Source of the DNA: Gammaproteobacteria bacterium
GTDB taxonomy: Bacteria > Pseudomonadota > Gammaproteobacteria > Ga0077536
Assembly: GCA_024234975.1 (NCBI GenBank)
Contig: JACKNH010000015.1
Coordinates: 1 to 64,000 of the forward strand
Direction: 5' to 3'
DNA: 64,000 nt
The notes under the pieces are model-generated. The model was not told where the DNA came from. It was given only the letters and a program-made list of their open reading frames with translations, and made no database searches. Shown here piece after piece: positions 1 to 8,462 of the stretch (its first letter is position 1; each line of letters starts with the position of its first letter). Made by a program: the position numbers and the translations under genes.

Positions 1-827
1 TGGGTCAGCCAGGCCCATCCCTGTGCAATGTACGCAATGGGATAGACGATGCCGCGCGGGATGCGGACGGTCGGCGGTCTGCGTCCGGCGACGCGACTGA
101 CCTCGGCGAGAATCTCCTGCAGACTCATGTCCTCACCACCCACAACGTAGCGACGGCCGATTTCACCTTTCTCGTAGGCAAGTATGTGGGCCTGGGCGAC
201 ATCATCCACGTGTACGACATTGAGGCCGGTATCGACATAGGCCGGCATTGCGCCCATGGCGGCGTCACGGATCACGCGGCCTGTTGGGGTGGGCTTGATG
301 TCACCCGGCCCGATCGGCGTGGAAGGGTTGACGATGACCACGGGCAGGCCTTCACGTTCAATCATCTCGCTGACCGCCTGCTCGGCAAGATACTTTGATC
401 GCTTGTAGTGGCCGATCATGTCGGTCAGCGACACGGGAGTGTCCTCATTGGCCGGCGTGCCGTCGCCAGGATTGCCCAGTGTCGCCACGGAGCTGCAGTA
501 AACGATGCGCGAGACGTCCTGGGCCAACGCGGCTTGCAGAATATTACGGGTGCCGGTGACATTGCTGTCGTACAAATCCTGGATGCGTCGTGCCCACAGC
601 CGATAGTCGGCGGCGACGTGGTACAAACCCTCGCAGCCCTTCAGTGCACGTTCCAGCGATGCTTCGTCGCGCAAATCTCCAGTGACGATTTCGACGTCGA
701 GTGGTTTGACGTTGCTGCGGTCGGCATTCGGGCGCAGCAGCACCTTCACCCGTTCGCCGCGCTCAACCAGCAGGCGGGCCAGACGGCCGCCGACAAAGCC
801 GCTGGCGCCGGTGACCAGCACAGTCAC
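1..827 (-). CDS. hpnA: HpnA-type hopanoid-associated sugar epimerase (partial, 3' end outside window)
   Basis: About 275 residues of an extended short-chain dehydrogenase (NAD-dependent epimerase/dehydratase) are visible; the C-terminus runs off the left edge. Translation gives an N-terminal Rossmann motif VLVTGASGFVG, a YKRSK active-site YxxxK and the DTGLNVVHVDD block typical of HpnA proteins. The likely start is a GTG at 827-825 whose last bases overlap the upstream stop codon (GTGA), implying translational coupling with the phosphatidyltransferase. HpnA proteins occur in hopanoid operons; their exact substrate is not settled. A general dihydroflavonol-reductase-like epimerase is the alternative reading, but the hpnG/hpnN context supports HpnA. 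Confidence 0.85.
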   Translation of the reverse strand, partial: MTVLVTGASGFVGGRLARLLVERGERVKVLLRPNADRSNVKPLDVEIVTGDLRDEASLERALKGCEGLYHVAADYRLWARRIQDLYDSNVTGTRNILQAALAQDVSRIVYCSSVATLGNPGDGTPANEDTPVSLTDMIGHYKRSKYLAEQAVSEMIEREGLPVVIVNPSTPIGPGDIKPTPTGRVIRDAAMGAMPAYVDTGLNVVHVDDVAQAHILAYEKGEIGRRYVVGGEDMSLQEILAEVSRVAGRRPPTVRIPRGIVYPIAYIAQGWAWLT

Positions 828-1441
828 AGGCCACCCCCCGCGCCGGAATGCCGACGGTACTGAATGTAAAACAGCAGGCAGGCCAGGGGAGCGCCAAGTG
901 TGGCGGCGACCAGGAACACCGGCAGCCAACCTGCGAGCACCACCAGCGGGCAGAGGTAGAGAATGTCTTCCAGCTCAAAGCCGGCGAACTGCGGTTGCCG
1001 CGTAGCCGATTTGCCACCCAGCCGCTCCATGTGTTCCCGCAGCCTGAAGATACACATCACTGCGCCACCGGCAAACAAGCCCATCATTATCGCCGGCCAT
1101 CCCAGGTTCGACTGGCGCAAGCCGATGCCGATGCCGACGAACAGACCCACAGTGACCACGCGGTCGGCGAACAAATCGAACTCGTGTCCAAAACGGCTGA
1201 AGCGACCCGTCATGCGGGCGAATTCACCATCGGTATGATCGAGAAAATTCGACAACACCAGTACCCAGCTTGCCGCCAGGGGATGAGTGCCAAGCGCGAA
1301 CAGCAGCACGGCGGCCACTCCGACCAGCAACCTGACCGCAGTCAAATGATTGGGCTGTAACGAGGTATCGGCGAATGCGGCCACCAGGCGCGCCGCCAGG
1401 CGGGCGTCCCAGGGTTTGGCGGGTGCAACGTTGGCTGCCAT
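824..1441 (-). CDS. CDP-alcohol phosphatidyltransferase family membrane protein
   Basis: A 205-residue integral membrane protein carrying a complete CDP-alcohol phosphotransferase signature, DHTDGEFAR followed by eight residues, G, three residues, D, three residues, D (GHEFDLFAD). These aspartates bind the metal and the CDP-alcohol. Four to six hydrophobic segments follow. The family transfers a phospho-alcohol group from CDP to a lipid or polyol acceptor; the substrate cannot be read from sequence. The ATG start lies 7 bases after the hpnN stop, and the stop overlaps the epimerase start, so it is embedded in the hopanoid operon. A TTG at 1459 would add six residues and overlap hpnN. A link to hopanoid head groups or to phospholipid adjustment is inference. 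Confidence 0.85.
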   Translation of the reverse strand: MAANVAPAKPWDARLAARLVAAFADTSLQPNHLTAVRLLVGVAAVLLFALGTHPLAASWVLVLSNFLDHTDGEFARMTGRFSRFGHEFDLFADRVVTVGLFVGIGIGLRQSNLGWPAIMMGLFAGGAVMCIFRLREHMERLGGKSATRQPQFAGFELEDILYLCPLVVLAGWLPVFLVAATLGAPLACLLFYIQYRRHSGAGGGL

Positions 1442-1448
1442 CCGCGGC

Positions 1449-4094
1449 TCAGTCCTCAAGCCGTTCTGCGCGGATGGGGAACAAGGTCAGTAACGCAGGC
1501 AGGATGATAAGAGAGCAGGCTACGGCGATTGCCAGTCCGACGGTCAGCATCATGCCGAGACTGGCAATGCCAAGGTGTGGCGAGGTCGCCAGATTGCCGA
1601 AGCCGCAGGCGGTGGTAAGCGAACCCAGCAAGACGCCACGTCCGGTACTGGTGGTCAGCAGCTCACTGCTATGGACAAGATCCGTGCGGTAGCGATGCAG
1701 TATGTGCAAGCCGTTGTCGACGCCGATGCCAAGCAGAAGCGGCAATGCGATGACGTTGGCGAAATTGAACGGCATGTTCAACACGATCGTGGCGGTGGCC
1801 GTCAGCAGTCCGGCAATCAGTAGCGGCGCCAGCGCCAGCGCAACTTCACGTACGCTGCGCAAGACCAGCCACAGCACGAGGGCGATGGCGAGCGTGGCTG
1901 TGAGTATTGCCTGCTGGAACGCAGTGACCACGGCATGCCCGGCTTCGAGGATCACCACCGGGGTGTCAGTGGCAGCCGGGCCGGTGACATCACGAACATC
2001 GCTGACAAATCGCGCCAGCGCGCTGTTGTCATCCAGATCTTCACGTGGCAACACTTCCACGCGTGGCCGACCGTCCGGCGCCACCCAGCGTCTGACCAGC
2101 GAATCGGGCAGATCATTAATACCGAACTCGCTTGGCGCCAGCGAATCGCGCAAGCGTTCCAGGCGGCCGGGCAGATTGACGAGGACGGCGTCGTGCAATG
2201 ATGTCATCAGCGTGGCGCGATCACTGTTATTCGACTGCTCGAGTACCTGTCGCAACTGGACCGACAATCGCGCCATCGCCGCGCTCAGCGCCGGATCGCT
2301 GACGTTGGCGCTCTCCAGTGCAGCGGCCAGCTCCCCGGTCGCTGCAAGTTCGGCATCGGCATCAGCCTGTTCAGCAGTCGTGCCGGCTTCAAGATCCGGT
2401 CCCAGCGTGAAGGCGAGATCATCAATGATGGCAATCTTGTCCGGCTGATCAGCCGGCACGAAATCATCGATGCTCATGGCGCCGTCGACCGTCGGCTTTG
2501 CGGCGAGCGCCTGCTTGAATGCGGCCGCCTGACCGGCATCCTCGGTCAGCAGTGAAATCGTGTACGGAGAACGTGACGACTGCTCGAGCAGGTCACGGAA
2601 GGTGATCACCGACTCCATGGTCGGGTCCTGCAGGTGTAACGGGTTGTCGTCGAAATCCGTTTCAGGCAGCAGCAAAAGGCTGATGACCGCAAGCACCAGC
2701 GCGCCCATGGTGATCGCCCGCGCATGGTGCTGGGGAAACGCAGCCATCGCTTCGATCCACGGATGACGGCGACCGGGGGCTGCCGGCGCCAAGGGCAGCA
2801 GGCTGAGCAGCGCCGGCAGTACCACAAGACTCAGCACCAGGCCGATCAGCATCGACGTGCCGGCAATCAGGCCGAGCTCGGCGACGCCGTCGTACGCTGT
2901 GGGCAGGAAGGAGTAGAAGCCAAGCGCAGTGGTCACCGCGCACAAGGTGATGGAGCCGCCGACGTGCTTGGCGGCATTGATCAACGCAACGCGCTTTTCA
3001 TGGTCAACCAGCAGGTCACGGACGCGCAGCACGTAGTGAATGGCGAAGGCGACGGCGAGGCCGACATACAGCACCGCGAATGCAAGCGAGATCATGTTCA
3101 GATTCCCGACCGCAAAGGCGGCGAACCCGGCCGACAGCACAAGCCCCATGATCAATACCGTGAGCGTGGCGAATATCGCTGACCCCGACCGAAGTCCGAA
3201 TACAAGGCACGCCGCGACCATGACCAACGAGAGAATGGCGGCCCGTTCCGACCCCGCGCTGACCACTACCAATTCCTCGTAGCCCATGGCGGCGCTACCG
3301 GTCAGCCGGATGTTGACGCCGCGGCGGGCGTCGAAACCGTGTTCGTCGATGATCTGGCGGATGGCTTCGACGGCCACCTTGCCCGGCAGCAATTCGCTGT
3401 AATCCAGACGCGGATTGACCACAATGATCTGCCGGCGATCCTCCGCGGTGATCGGGCGGTCACTCATCAACGCCTGCCAGGACAGTGCCCGTGGCTCCCC
3501 GCTCAATACCGAATCAAGGGTGTCGGAAATCCGCGTCAGTGTGTCGGTAAGCGGTGTCGCATCAACACCGGGTGTGGTGGCCGCTTCTCCGATCAGCCCG
3601 AACAGACCGCGCAGGCTGGGGTCGGCATTGAGTCTCGCGAGAAACGGCTGGGCAGTTGCGAGCTGGTCGGCCAGTGTTTCCAGTTCGGCACTGGAGAGGT
3701 ACAGCAACTGGTTGTGGCGGAAATGCGGGTCTTCCAGCAGGTGAAAGACATCGTCGAACAGATCTTCGCGAGGTCGCAGCAGCGCCGCGAGTTCGGCGGC
3801 GACATCCTGGGCCTGGTCCGGCGTTTGGCCGTCAACGACGATGGCGATGGTATTGGTGTTCATCGGAAACGCCCGGCGCAACTCCTCCTGCGTCTGCCGC
3901 CATGGCAGTTGCTCCGACAACATGTCTTCGAAATCGGTATTGATGCCGAGATGCCCGACAATGTAATGCACGCTGAAACCGGTCAGTAGTACCGCGGCCA
4001 GCAGGACCAGGTAATTGAAGCGCAGCGCCATCGACAGCGTCGCCGCGATGATGCGCTCCAACAACAATTCGGGAGTGTTTTTCGATGATGTCAT
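1449..4094 (-). CDS. hpnN: HpnN-like hopanoid RND transporter
   Basis: An 881-residue RND/MMPL-family permease with two repeated halves. Each half has an N-terminal transmembrane helix, a large periplasmic domain (about residues 45-230 and 470-700) and a bundle of transmembrane helices. The GIGVDNGLHI block near residue 788 matches the conserved helix of MMPL/HpnN proteins. HpnN moves hopanoids from the inner to the outer membrane, which fits the neighbours here. I chose the ATG at 4094, just before a typical amphipathic leader and first transmembrane helix; upstream in-frame starts would add an unusual 53-residue extension reaching into hpnG. The gap to hpnG is 49 bases with no obvious promoter, so it is probably the same transcript. 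Confidence 0.9.
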   Translation of the reverse strand: MTSSKNTPELLLERIIAATLSMALRFNYLVLLAAVLLTGFSVHYIVGHLGINTDFEDMLSEQLPWRQTQEELRRAFPMNTNTIAIVVDGQTPDQAQDVAAELAALLRPREDLFDDVFHLLEDPHFRHNQLLYLSSAELETLADQLATAQPFLARLNADPSLRGLFGLIGEAATTPGVDATPLTDTLTRISDTLDSVLSGEPRALSWQALMSDRPITAEDRRQIIVVNPRLDYSELLPGKVAVEAIRQIIDEHGFDARRGVNIRLTGSAAMGYEELVVVSAGSERAAILSLVMVAACLVFGLRSGSAIFATLTVLIMGLVLSAGFAAFAVGNLNMISLAFAVLYVGLAVAFAIHYVLRVRDLLVDHEKRVALINAAKHVGGSITLCAVTTALGFYSFLPTAYDGVAELGLIAGTSMLIGLVLSLVVLPALLSLLPLAPAAPGRRHPWIEAMAAFPQHHARAITMGALVLAVISLLLLPETDFDDNPLHLQDPTMESVITFRDLLEQSSRSPYTISLLTEDAGQAAAFKQALAAKPTVDGAMSIDDFVPADQPDKIAIIDDLAFTLGPDLEAGTTAEQADADAELAATGELAAALESANVSDPALSAAMARLSVQLRQVLEQSNNSDRATLMTSLHDAVLVNLPGRLERLRDSLAPSEFGINDLPDSLVRRWVAPDGRPRVEVLPREDLDDNSALARFVSDVRDVTGPAATDTPVVILEAGHAVVTAFQQAILTATLAIALVLWLVLRSVREVALALAPLLIAGLLTATATIVLNMPFNFANVIALPLLLGIGVDNGLHILHRYRTDLVHSSELLTTSTGRGVLLGSLTTACGFGNLATSPHLGIASLGMMLTVGLAIAVACSLIILPALLTLFPIRAERLED

Positions 4095-4143
4095 GGGTAG
4101 CTGATGAGCAACACGGGCAGGGTAGTGATATGCAGGCGAAATG

Positions 4144-4842
4144 TTAGCGAGCGGGGCCGGGCGGCGTCCAGTGCAGTTGAGCAAGCATCCGTGCGGCGCT
4201 GTGCAATCGATTGAGCGCCATGCGTTGCGCACGAGCCAGCGCAAGTAACGCACCGAGTTCAGATGGGGCCCGCGCCAGCCCTGCGATCACACGGCCGACG
4301 GCAATGCTGCCGTCTTCCTGTAGGGCATCGCGGGTGCACGCAGGCAGGGTCGCCGTGACGTTGTCCACCACCACGCGAATCACCGCGAATGGTACCTGGT
4401 GACGGGCTGCGGCTGCCGCTACCGCGCCACTTTCGGTATCGACCAGCGCGGTGTCGGTGGCTGCGGCGTGCTGGCGCTTCTCGTCTTCCGTCCACAACGG
4501 CTGGTCCATGCAAAGCAGTGCCGCGCGCCTGGGCATCGCAGCCGCGAGCCCGCGGTGTAGCTGTGTGTTCAAGTCGGGATCCGGGCGATATTTCCGGCCC
4601 TGATAGATGACCTCATCGGCGATGACCAAGGTGCCGGCTGCGAATTCATCATGCAATGAACCCGCCACGCCCCAGACCAACAGCGGGGCGTGGCCGGCGG
4701 CGATTATCCGCGTGGCGTGAGATTCGGCAGCAACGGGTCCCGGGCCGGTGACCTGTACAGAAAGCGGATGCGTGCGCTGCCAGTGGCGCAATGTGGCAGC
4801 CTCCTGCTGCAGCGCTGTCAGCAGAGATGGCAGGGCTGACAT
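4144..4842 (-). CDS. hpnG: HpnG hopanoid-associated phosphorylase
   Basis: A 232-residue protein of the nucleoside phosphorylase (PNP/UDP) fold. It has the central VWGVAGSL turn followed by a GTLVIADEV strand, and a TESGAVAAAA segment matching the conserved substrate-contact region. In hopanoid producers HpnG removes adenine from adenosylhopane to give ribosylhopane. The ATG at 4842 lies 8 bases past the squalene synthase stop; a TTG at 4854 would overlap that stop directly (TTGA). Both imply coupled translation with the upstream gene. A 5'-methylthioadenosine/SAH nucleosidase is the generic alternative, but operon context favours HpnG. Confidence 0.88.
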   Translation of the reverse strand: MSALPSLLTALQQEAATLRHWQRTHPLSVQVTGPGPVAAESHATRIIAAGHAPLLVWGVAGSLHDEFAAGTLVIADEVIYQGRKYRPDPDLNTQLHRGLAAAMPRRAALLCMDQPLWTEDEKRQHAAATDTALVDTESGAVAAAAARHQVPFAVIRVVVDNVTATLPACTRDALQEDGSIAVGRVIAGLARAPSELGALLALARAQRMALNRLHSAARMLAQLHWTPPGPAR

Positions 4843-4850
4843 GGCGATGC

Positions 4851-5909
4851 TCAATCCGCGCGCGGCGCCGCAGGCGGTTCGATATCGCTGTGCGGAACAC
4901 CGATGGAGGCCACGCTGAACAGGGTTTTCAGCGCAACCGCCGATCCTGCGCCGGCATTACACAGCACGATGGTGGTCTTGACCGCGCGGCGCGAGATTTT
5001 GACTTCGCTGCCGTGGCGGAAATCACGGTGCTGATTGAGTTTGCGCAGCGTCAGCACCGCCATGCCCAACGCCCACAGACAGAAGCGACGTATGCCCCTG
5101 TGCCGGGCAGGAATCAGCAACGTGTAGTGCAAAGCATTCTGCAGATGACCGTGGGCGATACCGATCAACTCACCCAGTGCCGCTTCGAACTGCGGTTGCG
5201 ACGCGGAAGGATCGAGGCTCAACAGGTTGACACCATGGGCGGCAAACCGGTCCCGCGGCAACCAGCACGCCCCACGCGAGCGATCTTCCCAGATGTCCTT
5301 CAGAATGTTGGTCATCTGCAAGCCCTGGCCGAATGAAATGGCCAGACGATCGAGCGCCGTTTTATTGGCGGCAATGTCGGGTGCGAAGTCGCAGAACAGG
5401 TCGGTGAGCATTTCGCCGACCACGCCGGCGACGTAGTAGCAGTAATGGTCCATCGCACGCTGGTTGGTCAGGCCGGCCAGGGTTTCGGTACCCTGGTAGC
5501 GCACCATGCCGTCCGCCATGATCTCAACGCATCGCGCCATCGCGTGGCGCTGGTTGGCATTGCAGGCGTGGGTGATGCGCAGGACGCGCGGGGTGTTGCG
5601 TATCAGATCATGCTCCGCCGGGGTGGCGCGTGGCGACAATGCCGCGCCCAGTTCACTGGCGAACGTCCCACTGTCGCCACCTTCGCGAACCAAAGCGACA
5701 AATCGCAGCGAAAACGCTTTTTTGTGCTCGAACGCGAGATCGGGATCATCCTCGATGGTATCGGCGATGCGGCAGAGCAGGTAGGCGTTGCCGACCACGC
5801 GATCCAGCGGCGGCGGCAGTTGTGGAATGGTCAACGCGAATGTGCGCGATACACCTTGCAGGATGAAATCCTGATATTGCTGATCCGTCATGGATTCTGG
5901 TGCGCTCAT
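4851..5909 (-). CDS. squalene/phytoene synthase family protein, probably squalene synthase
   Basis: A 352-residue trans-isoprenyl diphosphate synthase. Both aspartate-rich metal/diphosphate motifs are present: D50TIED54 and N201ILKDIWED209. Between them is the YCYYVAG block (156-162), closer to single-enzyme (eukaryote-like) squalene synthases than to HpnC or HpnD. It would condense two farnesyl diphosphates to squalene, the substrate of squalene-hopene cyclase. It is the first gene of the hopanoid operon. No separate hpnC, hpnD or hpnE is visible, which agrees with a one-enzyme route, though such genes or the cyclase could lie beyond the left edge. The start is the ATG at 5909; an in-frame ATG 18 bases on is possible. 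Confidence 0.88.
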   Translation of the reverse strand: MSAPESMTDQQYQDFILQGVSRTFALTIPQLPPPLDRVVGNAYLLCRIADTIEDDPDLAFEHKKAFSLRFVALVREGGDSGTFASELGAALSPRATPAEHDLIRNTPRVLRITHACNANQRHAMARCVEIMADGMVRYQGTETLAGLTNQRAMDHYCYYVAGVVGEMLTDLFCDFAPDIAANKTALDRLAISFGQGLQMTNILKDIWEDRSRGACWLPRDRFAAHGVNLLSLDPSASQPQFEAALGELIGIAHGHLQNALHYTLLIPARHRGIRRFCLWALGMAVLTLRKLNQHRDFRHGSEVKISRRAVKTTIVLCNAGAGSAVALKTLFSVASIGVPHSDIEPPAAPRAD

Positions 5910-6043
5910 CGGCGCATTCTACCGCGATGTGGCGTGCCAGATGCGACCGGCATATCGTCAATGAACTGCGCAAGCTATGCTGTCGACGCCAACGATTCCG
6001 CCACGATATCAACCATCGATTCATCATCAGGGGAGAAATCACG

Positions 6044-6493
6044 ATGAAATCATCCAGCATCATCGGCGGCTGCCTGCCAGCGGCGGCGCTATGTCTGCAG
6101 ATGACCACAGCTGCCGCGGCCGAGAGTTCGGTGACCCGGCTGTATACGGATGCGCAAGGCGTCACTCACTTCCGCGAAGAGACCATTCCCTTCAATCCGG
6201 TGGCCGGCGCGGGGCGGGAAGCGCTCAGCCTGCATCCGGTGCGCGGCGCCAGTGGTGTGACACTGTTGCGTCTTCGCGCGGGCGCCGAGGAGGATTGGCA
6301 TACCGCGCCGCAGCGTCAATTCGTGATTGCGATTGAAGGCCTGGTGGAGGTTGAAGCCAGTGACGGCAGTCGCCGGGTGTTCGTGCCAGGCCAGATCATG
6401 TTGATGGACGACACCACCGGCAAAGGCCATATCACGCGATCCATCGGCAAATCCGATCATGTCGCGGTGATGATCCCGGTTGCGGACTACTGA
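6044..6493 (+). CDS. exported small cupin-domain protein
   Basis: A 149-residue protein with a cleavable signal peptide (hydrophobic stretch to the AAAAES region, about residue 26) and one cupin barrel. The second half holds the cupin-like pattern W-H-T-A-P followed by a G-x-V-E-V turn and a P-G-Q-I-x-L strand. Single-domain periplasmic cupins bind small ligands or metals; only one clear histidine of the usual metal set is obvious, so catalysis cannot be claimed. An AGGGGAG ribosome-binding site lies about 7 bases before the ATG. It is divergent from the hopanoid operon, sharing a 134-base spacer. Function unknown. Confidence 0.75.
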   Translation: MKSSSIIGGCLPAAALCLQMTTAAAAESSVTRLYTDAQGVTHFREETIPFNPVAGAGREALSLHPVRGASGVTLLRLRAGAEEDWHTAPQRQFVIAIEGLVEVEASDGSRRVFVPGQIMLMDDTTGKGHITRSIGKSDHVAVMIPVADY

Positions 6494-6822
6494 TCCGATT
6501 GCCAGGACAGCACTTTAGGCGACGTAATGCCGACGGCATCGAACGTTGTATTTATGCAACTAACATGTCATCGCTGATCGGCAATATGAATAAAAATGCT
6601 TGCTTGTCGCACTGCGGTTAGCGTAGCTTCACCAACGTTTGCAGTTTCACCAAATCGTCATATTTCGCGGTCGGGGTGGGGGAAGCGGTAAGCCCTGACT
6701 TAAGTAGCGAGGTGGAATTCAAGTCGCCGGCCGGCACGACTGCAGCCAGGCAGACACGCCAAACCAGCGCCGCGGGCCAGGTCCGCCGCTGCCGAACGCC
6801 ACGCCTGGGGGGGAGTGCGCAG
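6494..6822 (+). other. intergenic region with possible structured RNA ending at a terminator
   Basis: This 330-base stretch has no credible coding frame. It begins AT-rich (around 6540-6600, including TATGAAT-like promoter text) and then becomes GC-rich with several short self-complementary blocks (for example GACTT/AAGTC around 6690-6730 and CAGCG/CGCTG around 6760-6790), leading into a strong intrinsic terminator. The arrangement suits a small non-coding RNA or a long 3' untranslated region of the cupin gene. I looked for 6S, 4.5S, tmRNA, RNase P and c-di-GMP riboswitch signatures and did not find them. Bases 6861-7166, downstream of the terminator, hold nothing I can name beyond leader sequence for the HD-GYP gene. 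Confidence 0.35.
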
Positions 6823-6860
6823 CGGGCCGTTACCTTTAGCGGGTAACGGCCCGTTTTTTA
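6823..6860 (+). terminator. strong rho-independent terminator
   Basis: A perfect 12-bp stem (CGGGCCGTTACC paired with GGTAACGGCCCG) with a 6- to 7-base loop (TTTAGCG) is followed by TTTTTTATTT. The U-tract follows the stem only in the plus direction, so it ends transcripts coming from the cupin gene or from an RNA gene in the preceding 330 bases. Confidence 0.9.
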
Positions 6861-7166
6861 TTTCCCGCTGCAAATCCACTGTTCCTCATTCCGCGATCAC
6901 CTTCCGTTCAAGCCCGAAGTTCCGGGCGCGCATACCCGTTTTCAGCGTCAGCGGCAAGTAAAAATGCATTGCATCGCCAGCGCCGCTGCTTCAAAGCGCC
7001 ACGTCATTCATTCAAATGCAAACCACGGAAAACGGAGTAGGGGTTCCGGTGCCCGCTGCCAATATCAATGGCTGCAGTGTGTTCCCCGTTTCCAGGTTTC
7101 ACCAATCCGCCGCTGGCTGTCGGAAATTCAGTCACAGCACAGCGCAGCAGCATCATTCGGGTCGCG

Positions 7167-8462
7167 ATGGATATAAAGATCGAGGTCAGAAACGTCAAAT
7201 TCGGCATGTTTGTAGCCAAATTGGATCGTCCATGGCTGGGCACGCCGATGGCTTTCCAGGGCTTCTGGGTACGCAATCTCGACCAGATAGATAATCTCAA
7301 CAAGTTCTGCCAGCACGTCTGGGTGCGCACGGACATGCAGGGCAGGCCGACGGATGTGGCCGAAGACGAGGAGATCAACTGGCAGGATCGCACGGCACGC
7401 AACGATCGTGAGATCGGCATCGTCGACTACATGCCATCCCGCCCGGTCGCCTACCGGGATACCGCACTGCTGGAAGATGAGTTTGAAGCCGCTGGCAATG
7501 CACGGCGCAAGGTCTGTGACGCTTTGGATGACCTGGTCGACGACATCAATCGTCAGCGCACGATCGCCATCGATGGTCTGCAGGACGCCGTGAGTGAGCT
7601 GTCCGGCAGCATCATGCGTAACCCCGATGCCTGCATGTGGTTGCGCCTGGTCAAGCGGCGCGATACCTATACCTATTTCCATCTCATCGACACCAGCGCG
7701 CTGGCTATCGCGTTCGGCCGTCATCTGGGATTCTCGGCGCCGGAAATTGCGGATATCGGTCTCGGTGCGATGTTGATCGACATCGGCAAGCTCAAGCTGC
7801 CCGAAGAACTGCTCGGCAAGACTGGTGCACTTACCGACGCCGAGCGCGAACTGGTACAGAAGCACGTGGATTACAGCGTTGAGTTGCTCAAGGAAGTTCC
7901 CAACATGCGGCGACGGGTGCTCGATATCGTCGCGGCCCATCATGAACGATTCGATGGCGGCGGTTATCCGAATCGCCTGGTCGGGCGCAAGATACCGCCC
8001 TTCGCGCGCATGGTAGCTATCGCAGACTATTTTGACGCCATCACCAGCGACAAGGCCTACTCCTCTGGTGTTTCGCCGCACGACGCCATGCGCAGGCTCT
8101 ACGACGCTGCGGACAAGGCGTTTCAGCGCGAACTGGTCGAGCAGTTCATCCAGTGTCTCGGCATCTATCCGACCGGCACGCTGGTGGAGTTGAACACGGG
8201 CGAGGTGGGCATCGTCGTCAACCAGAATCGCGTGCGGCGGTTGCGGCCACGGTTGATGTTGATCCTCGGGCCGGACAAGCAGCAGTTGTCGGAATTCGTC
8301 GAACTCGACCTGATGGACGACGATTTGCGCAGTGGCGACAACCCGGTGTCGATCGCGCGTAGTGTCGAGGCGGAACAGTTCGGTATCGATACCGACCAGT
8401 TCTACATCGCACGCGACCGCGTGACGCCTGACTTCCTGCACGACATCGCGCGGCTGACGTGA
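7167..8462 (+). CDS. DUF3391 and HD-GYP domain protein (cyclic-di-GMP phosphodiesterase family, HD motif altered)
   Basis: A 431-residue cytoplasmic protein. The N-terminus (about 1-60, with GMFVAKLDRPW and FQGFW) is a DUF3391 domain; an HD-GYP domain covers about residues 150-365. The GYP end is intact (H258 H259 E260, then G266 Y267 P268, then ARMVAIADYFDAITSDKAY). The usual HDIGK motif reads I204 D205 IGK, so the metal-ligand histidine is missing. HD-GYP enzymes hydrolyse c-di-GMP; this substitution could impair or alter activity. The start was chosen at the ATG where DUF3391 homology begins. Its stop overlaps the start of the next gene (GTGA), coupling it to the EAL protein. Confidence 0.88.
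   Translation: MDIKIEVRNVKFGMFVAKLDRPWLGTPMAFQGFWVRNLDQIDNLNKFCQHVWVRTDMQGRPTDVAEDEEINWQDRTARNDREIGIVDYMPSRPVAYRDTALLEDEFEAAGNARRKVCDALDDLVDDINRQRTIAIDGLQDAVSELSGSIMRNPDACMWLRLVKRRDTYTYFHLIDTSALAIAFGRHLGFSAPEIADIGLGAMLIDIGKLKLPEELLGKTGALTDAERELVQKHVDYSVELLKEVPNMRRRVLDIVAAHHERFDGGGYPNRLVGRKIPPFARMVAIADYFDAITSDKAYSSGVSPHDAMRRLYDAADKAFQRELVEQFIQCLGIYPTGTLVELNTGEVGIVVNQNRVRRLRPRLMLILGPDKQQLSEFVELDLMDDDLRSGDNPVSIARSVEAEQFGIDTDQFYIARDRVTPDFLHDIARLT

Noticed and set aside
4095..4253. Longer HpnN start giving a 53-residue N-terminal extension
   Set aside because: The extension overlaps hpnG coding sequence and lacks the expected leader; the ATG at 4094 directly precedes the first membrane helix.
6600..6822. 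Known housekeeping RNA (6S, 4.5S/SRP, tmRNA, RNase P) in the spacer
   Set aside because: None of the hallmark sequences is present, so only a generic candidate RNA is reported.
7128..8441. A long minus-strand open frame opposite the HD-GYP gene
   Set aside because: Complement of a well-supported coding region with DUF3391 and HD-GYP motifs; the antisense translation has no domain features.
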